This document shows, one piece after another, positions 22,673-31,806 of a stretch of DNA of 64,000 nt; position 1 is the stretch's first letter, and the number at the start of each line of letters is the position of its first letter. Origin of the DNA: Beta vulgaris subsp. vulgaris. Lineage: Eukaryota; Streptophyta; Magnoliopsida; Caryophyllales; Amaranthaceae. A model generated the notes under the pieces. It searched no databases, had not been told where the DNA came from, and saw only the letters and a list, made by a program, of their open reading frames with translations. The stretch is taken from contig NC_079209.1 of assembly GCF_026745355.1 (NCBI RefSeq), positions 9,408,055 to 9,472,054 of the forward strand, in the 5' to 3' direction. The translations under genes and the position numbers were made by a program.

Positions 22673-24144
22673 GATTTAATCAATGTTTATCAAGAAAGTA
22701 GCAATTAAACAAATTTAATTAAAAACTACCCTTGATTCAAAATGAAATTCCCCTATTGAATAAAGAAATAACCAAGATCCCCTCCCACTACAATCCAATG
22801 GACTTTGGCCCTGCCTTCAATTTATAGTAGTTGAGGTAAGTAAACACTTTACTAATTATGACTAATGATAATTCTCAGTAGACAGGTTAACAACTCCTTA
22901 TTTACTCCTATCTCTTAGCTTCAAAACCCAAAACGTTATCTTTCGATGATTTTGTTGAGTTATCAAACATTAACATGTAAATTTAAAAAAGCCTACCCTC
23001 TTATCCCCGGAATATGAGTAACACCCTGCTTTGGCAGAACCTATTACTCATTATCTAAAGCTTTATAGGTGTTGTTTGGAAAAGCACTTAAAACTCAATC
23101 TTACTCGTGGGAACCTAAGTTTACTAATATGGTCAATTAATAGTGAACACATGAATCAATTAACGACAAACAAACTTAAAAGCAAGCATTTAACAAAATA
23201 AATGCAAGGAAATTATAAAAGCAATAATTGAAATGATCTAGTATGACCCCTATACTTAAGAAAATAACTAATCTTCATGAATCCTCCCTTGAATCTCCAT
23301 GGATAACCATCCTTGAAACTCCTTGGGTTCTCATGCTTTGGTTACATAATGGAATTAAATAAATAACGAAAATTTAAAGTTACAAAAATACAAATGATTC
23401 GCATATCGTATTTAATTTACATGCAAATATGACGATTCGCATATCATATTTACTATCCTAATTTGGGCCATTCTAGTCATAACATGAAAAATATAATATC
23501 ATACATATTATATTAAACATCCACACATTTATAATATCATACTAAAATAAACACAACCTATTTACTTACTAACAATTAATAAGCAAATAAAACATTCCAT
23601 AATAATTTAAAAATAACAAATTTATGCTAAAAATTATTTAGGAAACATTATTATTTTCAAACAATTACTTATTTACATATGGCAGTAATCATTATAACTA
23701 AATTAATTTGCATTATTGGAATGCTGTGATTTATGCCCAAACTTAAACAAAAAAGATTTTACTGTTTTTTTTTATAAAAAAAAAATGGCATGACCATGCA
23801 CATGTTGAAATTGTCCAACCACCAAGCATCACACGCACACACAGCCACCGCAACACATGCCGGCACTACACAACCCAACTCTAGCAAACACGCCGGAATT
23901 CGCTGGCCATTTCCGTCGCCATCAGCCCACACCAGCACCCTTGCCAGCGCGCACCAGCAGCCACGCGAAGAGGAGTGAGGGGTTGCACTTGTCGCACGTG
24001 CGCCATCAACCCTTCCCCACCTGTGCCCTTCGACCAGCCTTATTCTGGTAACCCTCCGCCAGCCACAGTGGCTCCACCGTCATCGGTGGGTCCACCCAGC
24101 CATGGTTGGCAACCCATTTGAATTTTGTAACTTTTTACGAAATA
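22673..24144 (-). other. region between copia-B gag and its damaged 5' LTR
   Basis: About 1.5 kb separates the gag start from the surviving LTR piece, longer than a normal copia leader. The right third (about 23800-24120) is GC-rich with CA/GC words such as CACACGCACACACAGCCACC. The middle is AT-rich. No second element boundary could be proven. It may hold an unrecognised insertion or captured DNA. Confidence 0.4.
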
Positions 24145-24232
24145 CTCCCTCCGTTTCCTAAAGATCTTCCTTGTTACTGTTACTACATATACCAATGAGA
24201 ATTAATTTGTGTGGGGTGGGTAAAGTAGGAGA
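24145..24232. mobile_element. Stowaway-like MITE, one half only
   Basis: CTCCCTCCGTTTCCTAAAGA follows a TA (24143-24144), a typical Stowaway left terminus. No matching right terminus is found. The sequence runs straight into the middle of the copia-B LTR near 24233, so a deletion joined the two. Confidence 0.55.
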
Positions 24233-24588
24233 GAAATATTAGGGTTTTCTCTCTTTTTTTTTCAGTTTAGAAGTTACTGATAAAAAGAACGCTCTATTCC
24301 ACTCTCCTATTATAACCTTTTATAATAGTAGGAGACTAGTTCTAGAGAGAGACATAACCTAACCTAATTTCTCCTATTGGTCGGTTTCCTTATTTCAATT
24401 AGCTACTATAATGTGTGACCTCATAGGATTAGGTTAACTTAGTTGTTGGTTCAATCAATATTGTCCCACTATCCAACATTTATTCTCTAGTAAGTAAATG
24501 TGATTATAAAGTAACGTAATTTATTATTTCTGTTATAATTCCTTTTATATTTAGTAATTGTCGGGACGTCTAAGGACATATTCCTTCA
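24233..24588 (-). repeat. 5' LTR of copia-B, truncated
   Basis: This matches the left LTR from its AAATACTAGGGTTTTCTCTC word to the end. The first ~300 bp on the plus-strand side (the LTR end and primer-binding site) are missing. It ends TTCCTTCA, followed by the GTTTA target duplication. Confidence 0.85.
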
Positions 24589-25874
24589 GTTTACTCTGTT
24601 GCACCTGCACTTCGTTTCTACCTTTTTCAACTTTTTATTTTGCTTTCTTTTTCATTTTTCTTTTACCTTCTTTTGCCTTTTCCTAATTTCATGTTTTCCC
24701 TTTTATTTTTCTCTCTTTTAATTCTAGGAGTAGTATAATAACCCTCATCTTTTTGGGAACAAATATTTATTTTATTCACCACTCTTAGAATATTTTTGAG
24801 GCTTTAAGGAGGATTAGCCTCCATAGCTTACTTTAGGGGAAAAGTGAGAAAACTCAAATATAGGTTGGAGATATGGAGATTCAAGGATGACAACTTGTAT
24901 TTAAAGATTCAACCATTTATCTATTAGCAGTTCTTACTCTCTCTCTCTCTATCCCTTCTTTTATTGCTTTATTTTAATTATTTTCATTGTTTAATCTTCA
25001 TGTTTAATAGTTAATTTAGATTAAAGTTTTCATCTTTTCCTAGTTTCTTCTTGTTTGTTCACTAGATTTTGTTTTGTGTTTGCTTTAAAGTCTTGATTTT
25101 TTGGTTTTTGCTATTTTCGAATTCGTGATTTATTGCTAATTTCTCCATGTTTAGGATGTTTGGTAGTATAATGGGTAGTGAATAATTCATTAACTAGGAT
25201 TGTGAGTCGCCCAATCACTGTTTTCATCCTATTTTCATAAGTAGAGTTTATTAGGTTAGTTATGTTTGGGATTTGTGCAATTCCAATCATTGATGTTGAT
25301 CGTGACTTAGTTGATGTGAACTTCATCACCTTTTGATCCTTTTGTTGTCCATTTAATGGTGTACATTTATGTAGTTGACATTCATGATTCATTAATTAGT
25401 TGATATACACCACTTGCTGAGTGTTTTAACTTGTTTTAATTTCAATTCCTAACTTGGCCTAGTTAAGTGGTAACACCTCGAAATATAGGTTTTGTTGCCA
25501 TAATTAGAACTCTAAACTCCCTAACAATGATTTTAGAGGTGTTTAGGTTTGTTTAATTTATTCCCTTTGCATATCTCCAGGACGTGGCAATCCATCATAT
25601 ATCTCTGATCGGTTGTTGGATGTGAACTATGATTGTGGTGTTTACCCATTATTCCTAGTAATTTTCCTAATTTGAATTCAATAGTTTATACCCTTAGTTT
25701 AACCAAAACTTGACGATTTCTTCGACTTACCTTATTGTTAAATTAACATATATTGGTGCTCCTTAGTCCTTGTGGAAGAATGACCCTTGTCACTTTACTT
25801 AGTTTAGTGATCTAGTTAGCTTTTGTTCGACTTCAGGAGACTAGTGACGACCTAGTTTTCCCTCTGTCAGGGGG

Positions 25875-26200
25875 TTGATGCATATACAACGTCTCATGCC
25901 GATCACCATGTAAAAAAAGCATTTTTCAAATCAAACTGATGAATAGACCAGTTACAGGCCATATCTAACCGCAACACTGCATGAAAAGTAGCCGGACGAA
26001 CAACGGGACTAAATGTTTCATCACAATCCACACCAACCTCCTGAGACCTGCCATCACAAGCAAGACGAGCATTGTGTCTTTGAAGATCACCTTTATCATT
26101 TTCATTGTGTGTATAAATCCACATGCAATTGAAAATATTTGTATTAATTAAAGTACTATATTTGTCATCATCGTCGCATTCCAATTCAGATTAGTCAAGG
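25875..26200 (-). pseudogene. pol: copia-A N-terminal RT
   Basis: The minus-strand translation includes 'NARLACDGRSQEVGVDCDETF', 'SPVVRPATFHAVLRLDMACN' and 'WSIHQFDLKNAFF', the N-terminal fingers and palm of copia RT. The family's 'KARLVANGRSQQ' pattern is recognisable with substitutions. The frame continues after the Ty3-type solo LTR at 15086. A linker joins it to the integrase. Confidence 0.85.
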
Positions 26201-27887
26201 CTATTTTGTGAGATTTAGGAATTGGGGAGCGATATAGAGGAATAGAAGAGGCAAGTGTGTTTAGGCCAAATTTAGGATTTGGTTTGAAAATACCAGATCT
26301 GGACCTTGTGTGCATGGGGTGTGCTGGATGAGGGGGAGTGTGGGCCTGATGGTAGGAGTCCGTGTAATGGGGGGCTATGCTTGGGCTGGGAGGGGGCGTG
26401 ACCCTAGGTCCGTATTAGAGAAGGGGGTTTGGGGTTGATAGTGGGCCTAGGAGCTTGGTGCGGGGTATGGGGCGTGGGGCTTTGGCACTGGGTGGGGGGT
26501 GATATGGGCCTGGGAACTTGGCAAAACGGCTAGACAGGAGGAGTGTACCAAGGGGAGCAGTAGGTTGGGCCGCAATAGAGGGGGAGCAGCAGTGGGCTGA
26601 AGTGGCCACAAGGGAGAGAGGAGTGGACTTGATCTAGTATCCTTAAGGAAGGAGTAATCACCATGTTTTCATCAAATTTCGGAAGACTCCAAATTTCGGA
26701 AGGGAAACGTGTTTTCATCAAAAGTGACATGACGCGAGATGATTATTTCTGGCAAGGTCATGACATCTATACCCCCCGACGATGAGATGGATAACCTAGG
26801 AAAACACGAGTGGAGCGAGGTGCTAATTTATGAGTAGTAGTTGTCAAATTTGAAAAACATATAAACACAAAAATATCTGAATATGATCATAAGGAGTAAT
26901 GGGAAATAATATTTATACAGGAGGAACATTATTTGGTGTTTTAGTAAGTAAGAGATTGACAAAATAGGTGGTCGTTTCAAGAGATTGGGCTGCCCAAAAT
27001 TGTTGTGGAATGGATGCATGACATAGGAGTGTACAAGACATATTGTTTAAAGTTTTGATCATGCGTCCGGCTTTCCCATTTTGTGAAGAGGTATGAGGAC
27101 AACAGAAATTATACTATGCATGTTGAATACAAAATAATTTTAAAAGGCTATCATCAAATTTTCGACCATGATCACATTGGAAAGCTTTAATGGGGCGTTT
27201 GAATTTTGTTTGATATATTGGCGAAAATAGAGGAAGTTTTGATATAGCTCATATTTAAATTTGAGCAGTATAGTCAACACATAATGAGTAAAATCATCCA
27301 ATAACACTAAATAATATTTGTAACATTATTGAGAACTACGAATAGCAGAGGTCTATAAATCAGCATGAATAATATCAAAAGCAAAACCAATAGTACTATT
27401 AGATTGATGAAATGGTGAATGGAGATGTTACCTACTTGACAAGAATTGCAAAAATCGGAGTAAGGCTCCTCATGATAATTAATTAAATCTCTACTCCTAA
27501 TAAAGCTTAATACTTGGGATCCTAGATGTCCAAGGCGATCATGCCAGGTAATGAATGAGGTGGATGTGAGGCTGCTTGCTAGAAATGTAGATGGTTGAGT
27601 GGTGGTCACAGGATATAGGTACCCCCGAACTATTGCACCTCTCTATTATACTCCCCGTACGAAGGTCGTTCACAGAAAAAACCATAAGGATCAAATTCAA
27701 TGGAGGCATTATTATCAGTGATCAATTTCTAGATGGCAATTAAATTTTTGATAATTTGTGGGGCAAATAAAACATCACAGATGGCTAAGGGTGGGTGAGG
27801 AGTGGGGAAGAATGACTGACGATAACCATAAACAGGAATGCGATGACAATTACCAACTTAAATATGATTAGAAGTGCTTAAATTAAA
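26201..27887 (-). pseudogene. pol: copia-A linker, integrase, pre-integrase and protease remnants
   Basis: The minus-strand piece 26415-26730 is a Pro/Ser/Leu-rich linker between integrase and RT, GC-rich relative to its surroundings. The pieces 26828-27019 and 27040-27300 are decayed integrase ('HNNFGQPN', 'SFQCDHGRKFDDSL'-like words). The piece 27307-27609 carries 'TSFITWHDRLGHLGSQVL' and 'CNSCQVG', the GAG-pre-integrase region. Protease would lie at 27610-27880 and is not clearly readable. Many stops are present. Confidence 0.75.
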
Positions 27888-28736
27888 GGATTATTTGTCA
27901 GATAGTACCTTTTATAACCACTTTTTTGTGAGAAACCACCTTTTAAAAAAATTGGTAACGCAACCACCTTTTTGGTTCTTTTTTTGTTGGAAGCCACCAC
28001 TTGTCAAAATCCGGTAATTGACCTCGATTTTCCAGCATTGAACATCATAGAACCTATTTTGTTCCAGATTTTTGCCATTTATTCCACCTTCACGCTTTCT
28101 CCATTCTTCTGCTAGCATCTTCCTCCCTCGAATTTTTGTTTTTGAAATTTCAAAGCAAGGGAGGATGAAGGGAGAAGGAGGAAGAAGAGGAAGGGGTGAG
28201 AAGACTGCCGGGGGGGATGGGGATGCGAGGGGGGATGGGGGGTTGCTAGGGGGTCCGAGGAGGGAGGGGGTTGTCGGGGGATGGGAGGAGGGTGCGGGTA
28301 GCCGGGGGATGCGAGGGTTGAGAAGGGCTTGGGAAGGTGGGGATGGTCGTGGGGGGATTGCGGGGGGATGAAGCTGCGTGTGGGATAGAGTTGGGCAATG
28401 GTTGGGGAGGCCTTGGGTTGAGGGTGGTGGCAGCAGGGGAGAAGGCTATATGGTGGTGGTGGCGGCAGCAATGGTGGCTTGGTGGTGGCGGCGGCAGCAA
28501 TGGTGGCTTGGTGGTGGCGGCGGCAATGGTGGCTTGGTGGTGGTGATTTTCGCAAAATAAGGTTAAAGGAGGAAGAATGGAGAAAATAAAAAAAAAGTAG
28601 TCAACGACCAGATTGTGAGAAGTGGTGGCTTCCAACAAAAAATAAAACGAAAAAGGTGGTTGCATTCCCAGTTTTTGTTAAAAGGTGGTTTCTCACAAAA
28701 AAGTGGTTATAAATGGTGGTTTATGAGAAATTTTCC
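27888..28736. mobile_element. MULE-like element with GC-rich core
   Basis: Long imperfect inverted ends both contain AACCACTTTTTTGTGAGAAA and, inside, the 'ccacctttttggtt...ttgttggaagccaccactt' block in opposite orientation. The 9-bp flanks TAAATTAAA (27879-27887) and TAAATTATA (28737-28745) match at 8 of 9 positions, as expected for a Mutator-type insertion. The core (about 28190-28550) is strongly G-rich on the plus strand with GGTGGTGGCGGCGGC repeats, unlike the AT-rich host. Frames there give Gly-rich or Pro-rich low-complexity peptides and no recognised protein. Confidence 0.75.
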
Positions 28737-28745
28737 TAAATTATA

Positions 28746-29544
28746 TAAGGGCATGAGAGTACCTGACGAGTTTGTCATATGAGTCGTGGCGTCTAATTTC
28801 ATGTACCAAGAGTTATCTTGCGGGAGGGTCATTGTGGCAAAAGCATTGCCTAATTCAGTGGGAGTCATAAAGAGCCTATAATCCTGGTAAGGAGCATAAG
28901 GGGCCGAATATTGTGCCCGAGAGATTATTCGAGCAAAAGACGGGATTTTGCATATTCGACAGACGGTAACGGCTCCATTTGTTGGATCATCGTAGCTGCA
29001 ACATCAAAATCAGTACCATTAAGGTCAGTTTTTACTCCAAACTAGTTGATCCAGATTGGCAAGTTGATCTTTGAAATTCTTTGATTTTGTGCAATACGAC
29101 GAATTATCAGAAAAAATTAGACAAGTGAATGACATGAAATTGATTTTCAAGATACACAGCCCAATTATGTTTGTTATCCTAAAAATATCCTTCAACTTAT
29201 CCCAAAGAGTTTGTGCGGAATCTCCACGACAAAGAATCATATGTGATAGATCAAAGGAAATAGTACCATAAATAATCCATTGTTTGACAATGGAATTAAG
29301 ACATGACCATAACGCATCCAAGATGTCAGACGGGTGTTTGGTGTCGGTATTTGATGTGATCTAAAATATTAAAGGCATGAGAACGACACTCAAACAACTC
29401 AACCTAATTTGAATACTGAACTTTCTCACGATCAAGAATAATCAAGGGAATTCAATTTTTGATATCATTGATGGAAAGTATAGGGTGGAACTTGTGGGGA
29501 GGGGGCTCGGTTTTTGAGGTTTCAGGGGTTTCGATTGGTGCCAT
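28746..29544 (-). pseudogene. gag: copia-A gag
   Basis: The likely start is the ATG at 29544-29542 (minus), giving 'MAPIETPETSKTEPPPHKFH' and then 'ILSINDIKN*', where a TGA replaces the usual Trp. The segment 29025-29321 has 'MDALWSCLNSIVKQWI' and 'AQTLWDKLKDIF', typical of copia Gag. The 3' part toward 28750 is decayed and adjoins the GC-rich MULE-like element. Confidence 0.75.
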
Positions 29545-29644
29545 GGGAGGCGGAATCAAGGTGGCGCACAAGGAAGCAGCGGGCGCACGAGGCTAGGTGC
29601 CGGTCTAGGAAAGGAAAAAAATACTATTGTTGTGGAAACCTAAA

Positions 29645-29656
29645 GTTGTGATACCG
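29645..29656 (-). other. degenerate primer-binding site of copia-A
   Basis: The minus strand reads CGGTATCACAAC directly after the 5' LTR. This is a diverged form of the initiator tRNA-Met site TGGTATCAGAGC and sets the LTR inner boundary at 29657. Confidence 0.65.
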
Positions 29657-29807
29657 TGCTAAATTTGGGAAAACTTCTCAATTGGAGTGATTACCATTAA
29701 TCAATATTTATAATCACAATCTAAGGATAGTCCTATATAAATAAGGAAACCAATGCAGATTAGAATTCTAGGAACACAATATATCCTAAATATATTATAT
29801 TCTAACA
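29657..29807 (-). repeat. 5' LTR of copia-A, intact
   Basis: The 151-bp LTR begins (minus strand) TGTTAGAATATAATATATTT and ends TTTAGCA. It provides the reference that proves the boundaries of the Sirevirus and Stowaway insertions in the other LTR. Confidence 0.85.
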
Positions 29808-31189
29808 ATTAGAAAAGAAAAGATTGTCATAACCCATCAACATATCCATTAAATGGATAAACACAAAGACATAGAGAATTATACTAGTTTTGCCCATGAG
29901 AATATCAAGCATTGAACTCCACTAATCACATAGCAAAATAAGAAAATATCGCCCAATTTACTTTTTTGATAGTAGCAAATATACGAAGGCTCTTTATGAG
30001 TTTTCCTCCTTTGATTTCCGTAGGATCATTATGCTTTATTAATGTGAACCGTTGCTTTGTCCCTCCTTACCTTTGTGGCTTTGTTACTACAGCTTTCCTT
30101 GTCAGTCACACTTCTATTCATGCAACTTGCAAAGCTACTAGTTTCTAGTTTCTACATTGTTTCATCAATGCCTAAACAAAGTAGCTTCGGTTGTTAACGG
30201 CTTAACGCGATAAAGTAATGAGTATCCAACTGTAAATAGTATGATTCTCATTTGTTAAACATGAAATGATAATTCACTTGCTAGTTACGTATGGGCATAA
30301 TTTCAGTATAAAGTATACATGTATAGCCTATAGGCAACTCTAGTTAGGGTCATAACCTATTTGAGTATCAATGCACTTTAGAATTTAAAGTATTTGTACA
30401 TGTCAGTTAGCTTAGTGACTAGTGAGCAGTCCAATTATCAAAATTTTAGACGTGATCAAATATAAGACCTAAAAACGATTGCCTTTAAATTTGTATTTTG
30501 TAATTAGTTTTGAACCCAAAAATAATATGAACATTGATTATGAGAAATTGAGACTATATATTTAATCTAGTATTTTTATACCACGTTTCTAAAGAATGAA
30601 CATGTGGACGATGTTAGATTTCACTCAACTATTATAAAATATAAATCTTTCTTAGTGTTGTATCATATCATTAACGTAACATTGAGAAATTGAGATTATA
30701 TAGGTGACAACTAATACCAAATAGGAGTACTATTAATACTGCAAACTTGTTTATCGATTTGTATATGATAAGTGGTTCCTTATTTGCATATAATAGTCTT
30801 AATTGTGCGTGCCCTTGAACCCCATCCCCCCTATTATCAACCCATAATCATTAGATCAAAGGTACTTATGGCCATAATAACCATCAAAATTATATTATGA
30901 TAATACTTTTATATAAAATATAGACATTTTTGAAAGACAAAGACAACATTATTTGGAATAATTTTCATAAAACAAAAATATGTGATAATGACGTTGAAGG
31001 TATTTCATTTACTTTAGCGAGAAACTGACCCTCTTTTAATATCACATACACTATTTTAGTATCATTTTGTTTTATTATGTTAGCATTGCTATAAGACATA
31101 ATACCTGCTAATTATTAGAGATTTATATGTAGCCCTTCCCCAACCACTTCATCAATATGAAATATGGGAAATTAATATATGGAATAGGT
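29808..31189. other. AT-rich intergenic sequence
   Basis: There is no gene, RNA or transposon boundary I can support. ORFs are short and without family features. It separates the transposon nest from the promoter side of the SLAH gene. Confidence 0.5.
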
Positions 31190-31203
31190 TGTATATATGT
31201 ATT

Positions 31204-31417
31204 TTTTTATTTATTTTTTTTATTAGGAAACTAAGTCAGCCCAAGGGCTAACCCCTACAAGGCTACTAGCCTGTACGAAACAACACATTGGCTGGTAAGG
31301 CATGCATAGCATGCGAAGGAAATATCCCAGCATTATGCTGGGGGTAAGGAACGAATCCCTGACCTCAAGGGCTAAGGGAGAGTGCTCTATCCACTTGAGC
31401 TAACTCCTATCCTTTGC
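31204..31417 (-). mobile_element. tRNA-derived SINE
   Basis: On the minus strand the head reads AGGAGTTAGCTCAAGTGGAT, a tRNA-like A box (TAGCTCAAGTGG), followed ~35 bp later by the B-box-like GGTCAGGGATTCGTTCC. The tail end is (A/T)-rich (plus strand ATTTTTTTATTTATTTTTTT, 31201-31220). A perfect 14-bp target duplication TGTATATATGTATT flanks it (31190-31203 and 31418-31431). Length is about 214 bp. It is inserted ~390 bp upstream of the SLAH start codon. Confidence 0.88.
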
Positions 31418-31736
31418 TGTATATATGTATTGATTAAAGCTCAAACTTATTTTGGTAGCTTCATATTAAGCGTTATGTCCAATTAATTTTGGTAGCTTCA
31501 TATAATTAAGCGTTATGTCCTCCCTTGATTGGCTAGATGTTTCAAACCCAAGCTCCAAGGTGCTACCTTGTTCAATTACTTGCTCTGCACTACACTTAAT
31601 AAACACTACTATGTTAATTGTTACGTAACATATCATGCAAAAACTATTAAAGAAAAGGGAACAATATCTCTTAAGTTCCTCCAAGTCACTATCTAGAAAA
31701 TTTTTCCTTAGTCATAAACTTAGCCTTCTGTAGCTT

Positions 31737-31744
31737 TATATAAA
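31737..31744 (+). promoter_or_regulatory. TATA box of the SLAH gene
   Basis: TATATAAA lies 63 bp upstream of the ATG at 31807. It is followed by a C-rich start region (ACTCCCCATCTAGG) at the distance expected for transcription initiation. Position and sequence fit a plant TATA promoter. Confidence 0.65.
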
Positions 31745-31806
31745 CTCCCCATCTAGGTAGCAGAACAAAAACATCAACCCCTCATCAACATTCACCCTAC
31801 AACAAA

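Larger units (their letters stand above)
15964..24588 (-). mobile_element. copia-B: Ty1/copia element on the minus strand
   Basis: The target duplication GTTTA is perfect (15959-15963 and 24589-24593). The left LTR is complete (15964-16610). The right LTR has lost its inner end (24233-24588). Between them, on the minus strand, are gag, zinc knuckle, pre-integrase, integrase, RT and RNase H remnants in normal copia order. LTR identity is about 92% over the ~350 bp that can be compared. A CACTA element splits its RT. All frames are broken. Confidence 0.88.
15087..25869 (+). mobile_element. Ty3/gypsy-type solo LTR (~2.15 kb), split by copia-B
   Basis: The left end is TGATAAGTAACATTTATG and the right end CCCTCTGTCA. 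Flanks AGGGG (15082-15086) and GGGGG (25870-25874) fit a mutated 5-bp duplication. The two outer parts of copia-A RT join across it between 'YMHQPP' and 'FVDK'. The pieces are 15087-15963 and 24594-25869, about 2153 bp once copia-B is removed. The TGATA start, long AT-rich body and 'CTTAGTCCTTGTGGAAGAATGACCC'-like tail (given in part) resemble Tat/Athila-type LTRs. No internal genes remain, hence solo LTR. It also contains a T-rich tract (15175-15195). Confidence 0.7.
2131..29807 (-). mobile_element. copia-A: old Ty1/copia element hosting all later insertions of the left half
   Basis: Read on the minus strand the order is 5' LTR (29657-29807), primer-binding site, gag, protease, integrase, RT, RNase H, polypurine tract CTGTGGGGGTG (13378-13388), then the broken 3' LTR. 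Removing the inserted elements leaves only about 4 kb of internal DNA, normal for a short-LTR copia lineage such as Ale. The two LTRs differ by about 13 substitutions over ~113 aligned bases (counted by eye). Inserted in it are the MULE-like element, the Sirevirus element, a Stowaway MITE, a solo LTR, a Ty3-type solo LTR (with copia-B inside) and a GC-rich MULE-like element. All its ORFs contain stops or shifts. Confidence 0.85.

Noticed and set aside
28112..28665. Pro/His-rich frames on the minus strand
   Set aside because: They are produced by G-rich tandem repeats in the MULE-like core and contain no domain signature.
31370..31410. tRNA-like sequence on the minus strand
   Set aside because: It has an A box and a B-box-like word but no full cloverleaf. 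It lies at the head of a 214-bp insert with a perfect target duplication and an A/T-rich tail, so it is a SINE and not a tRNA gene.
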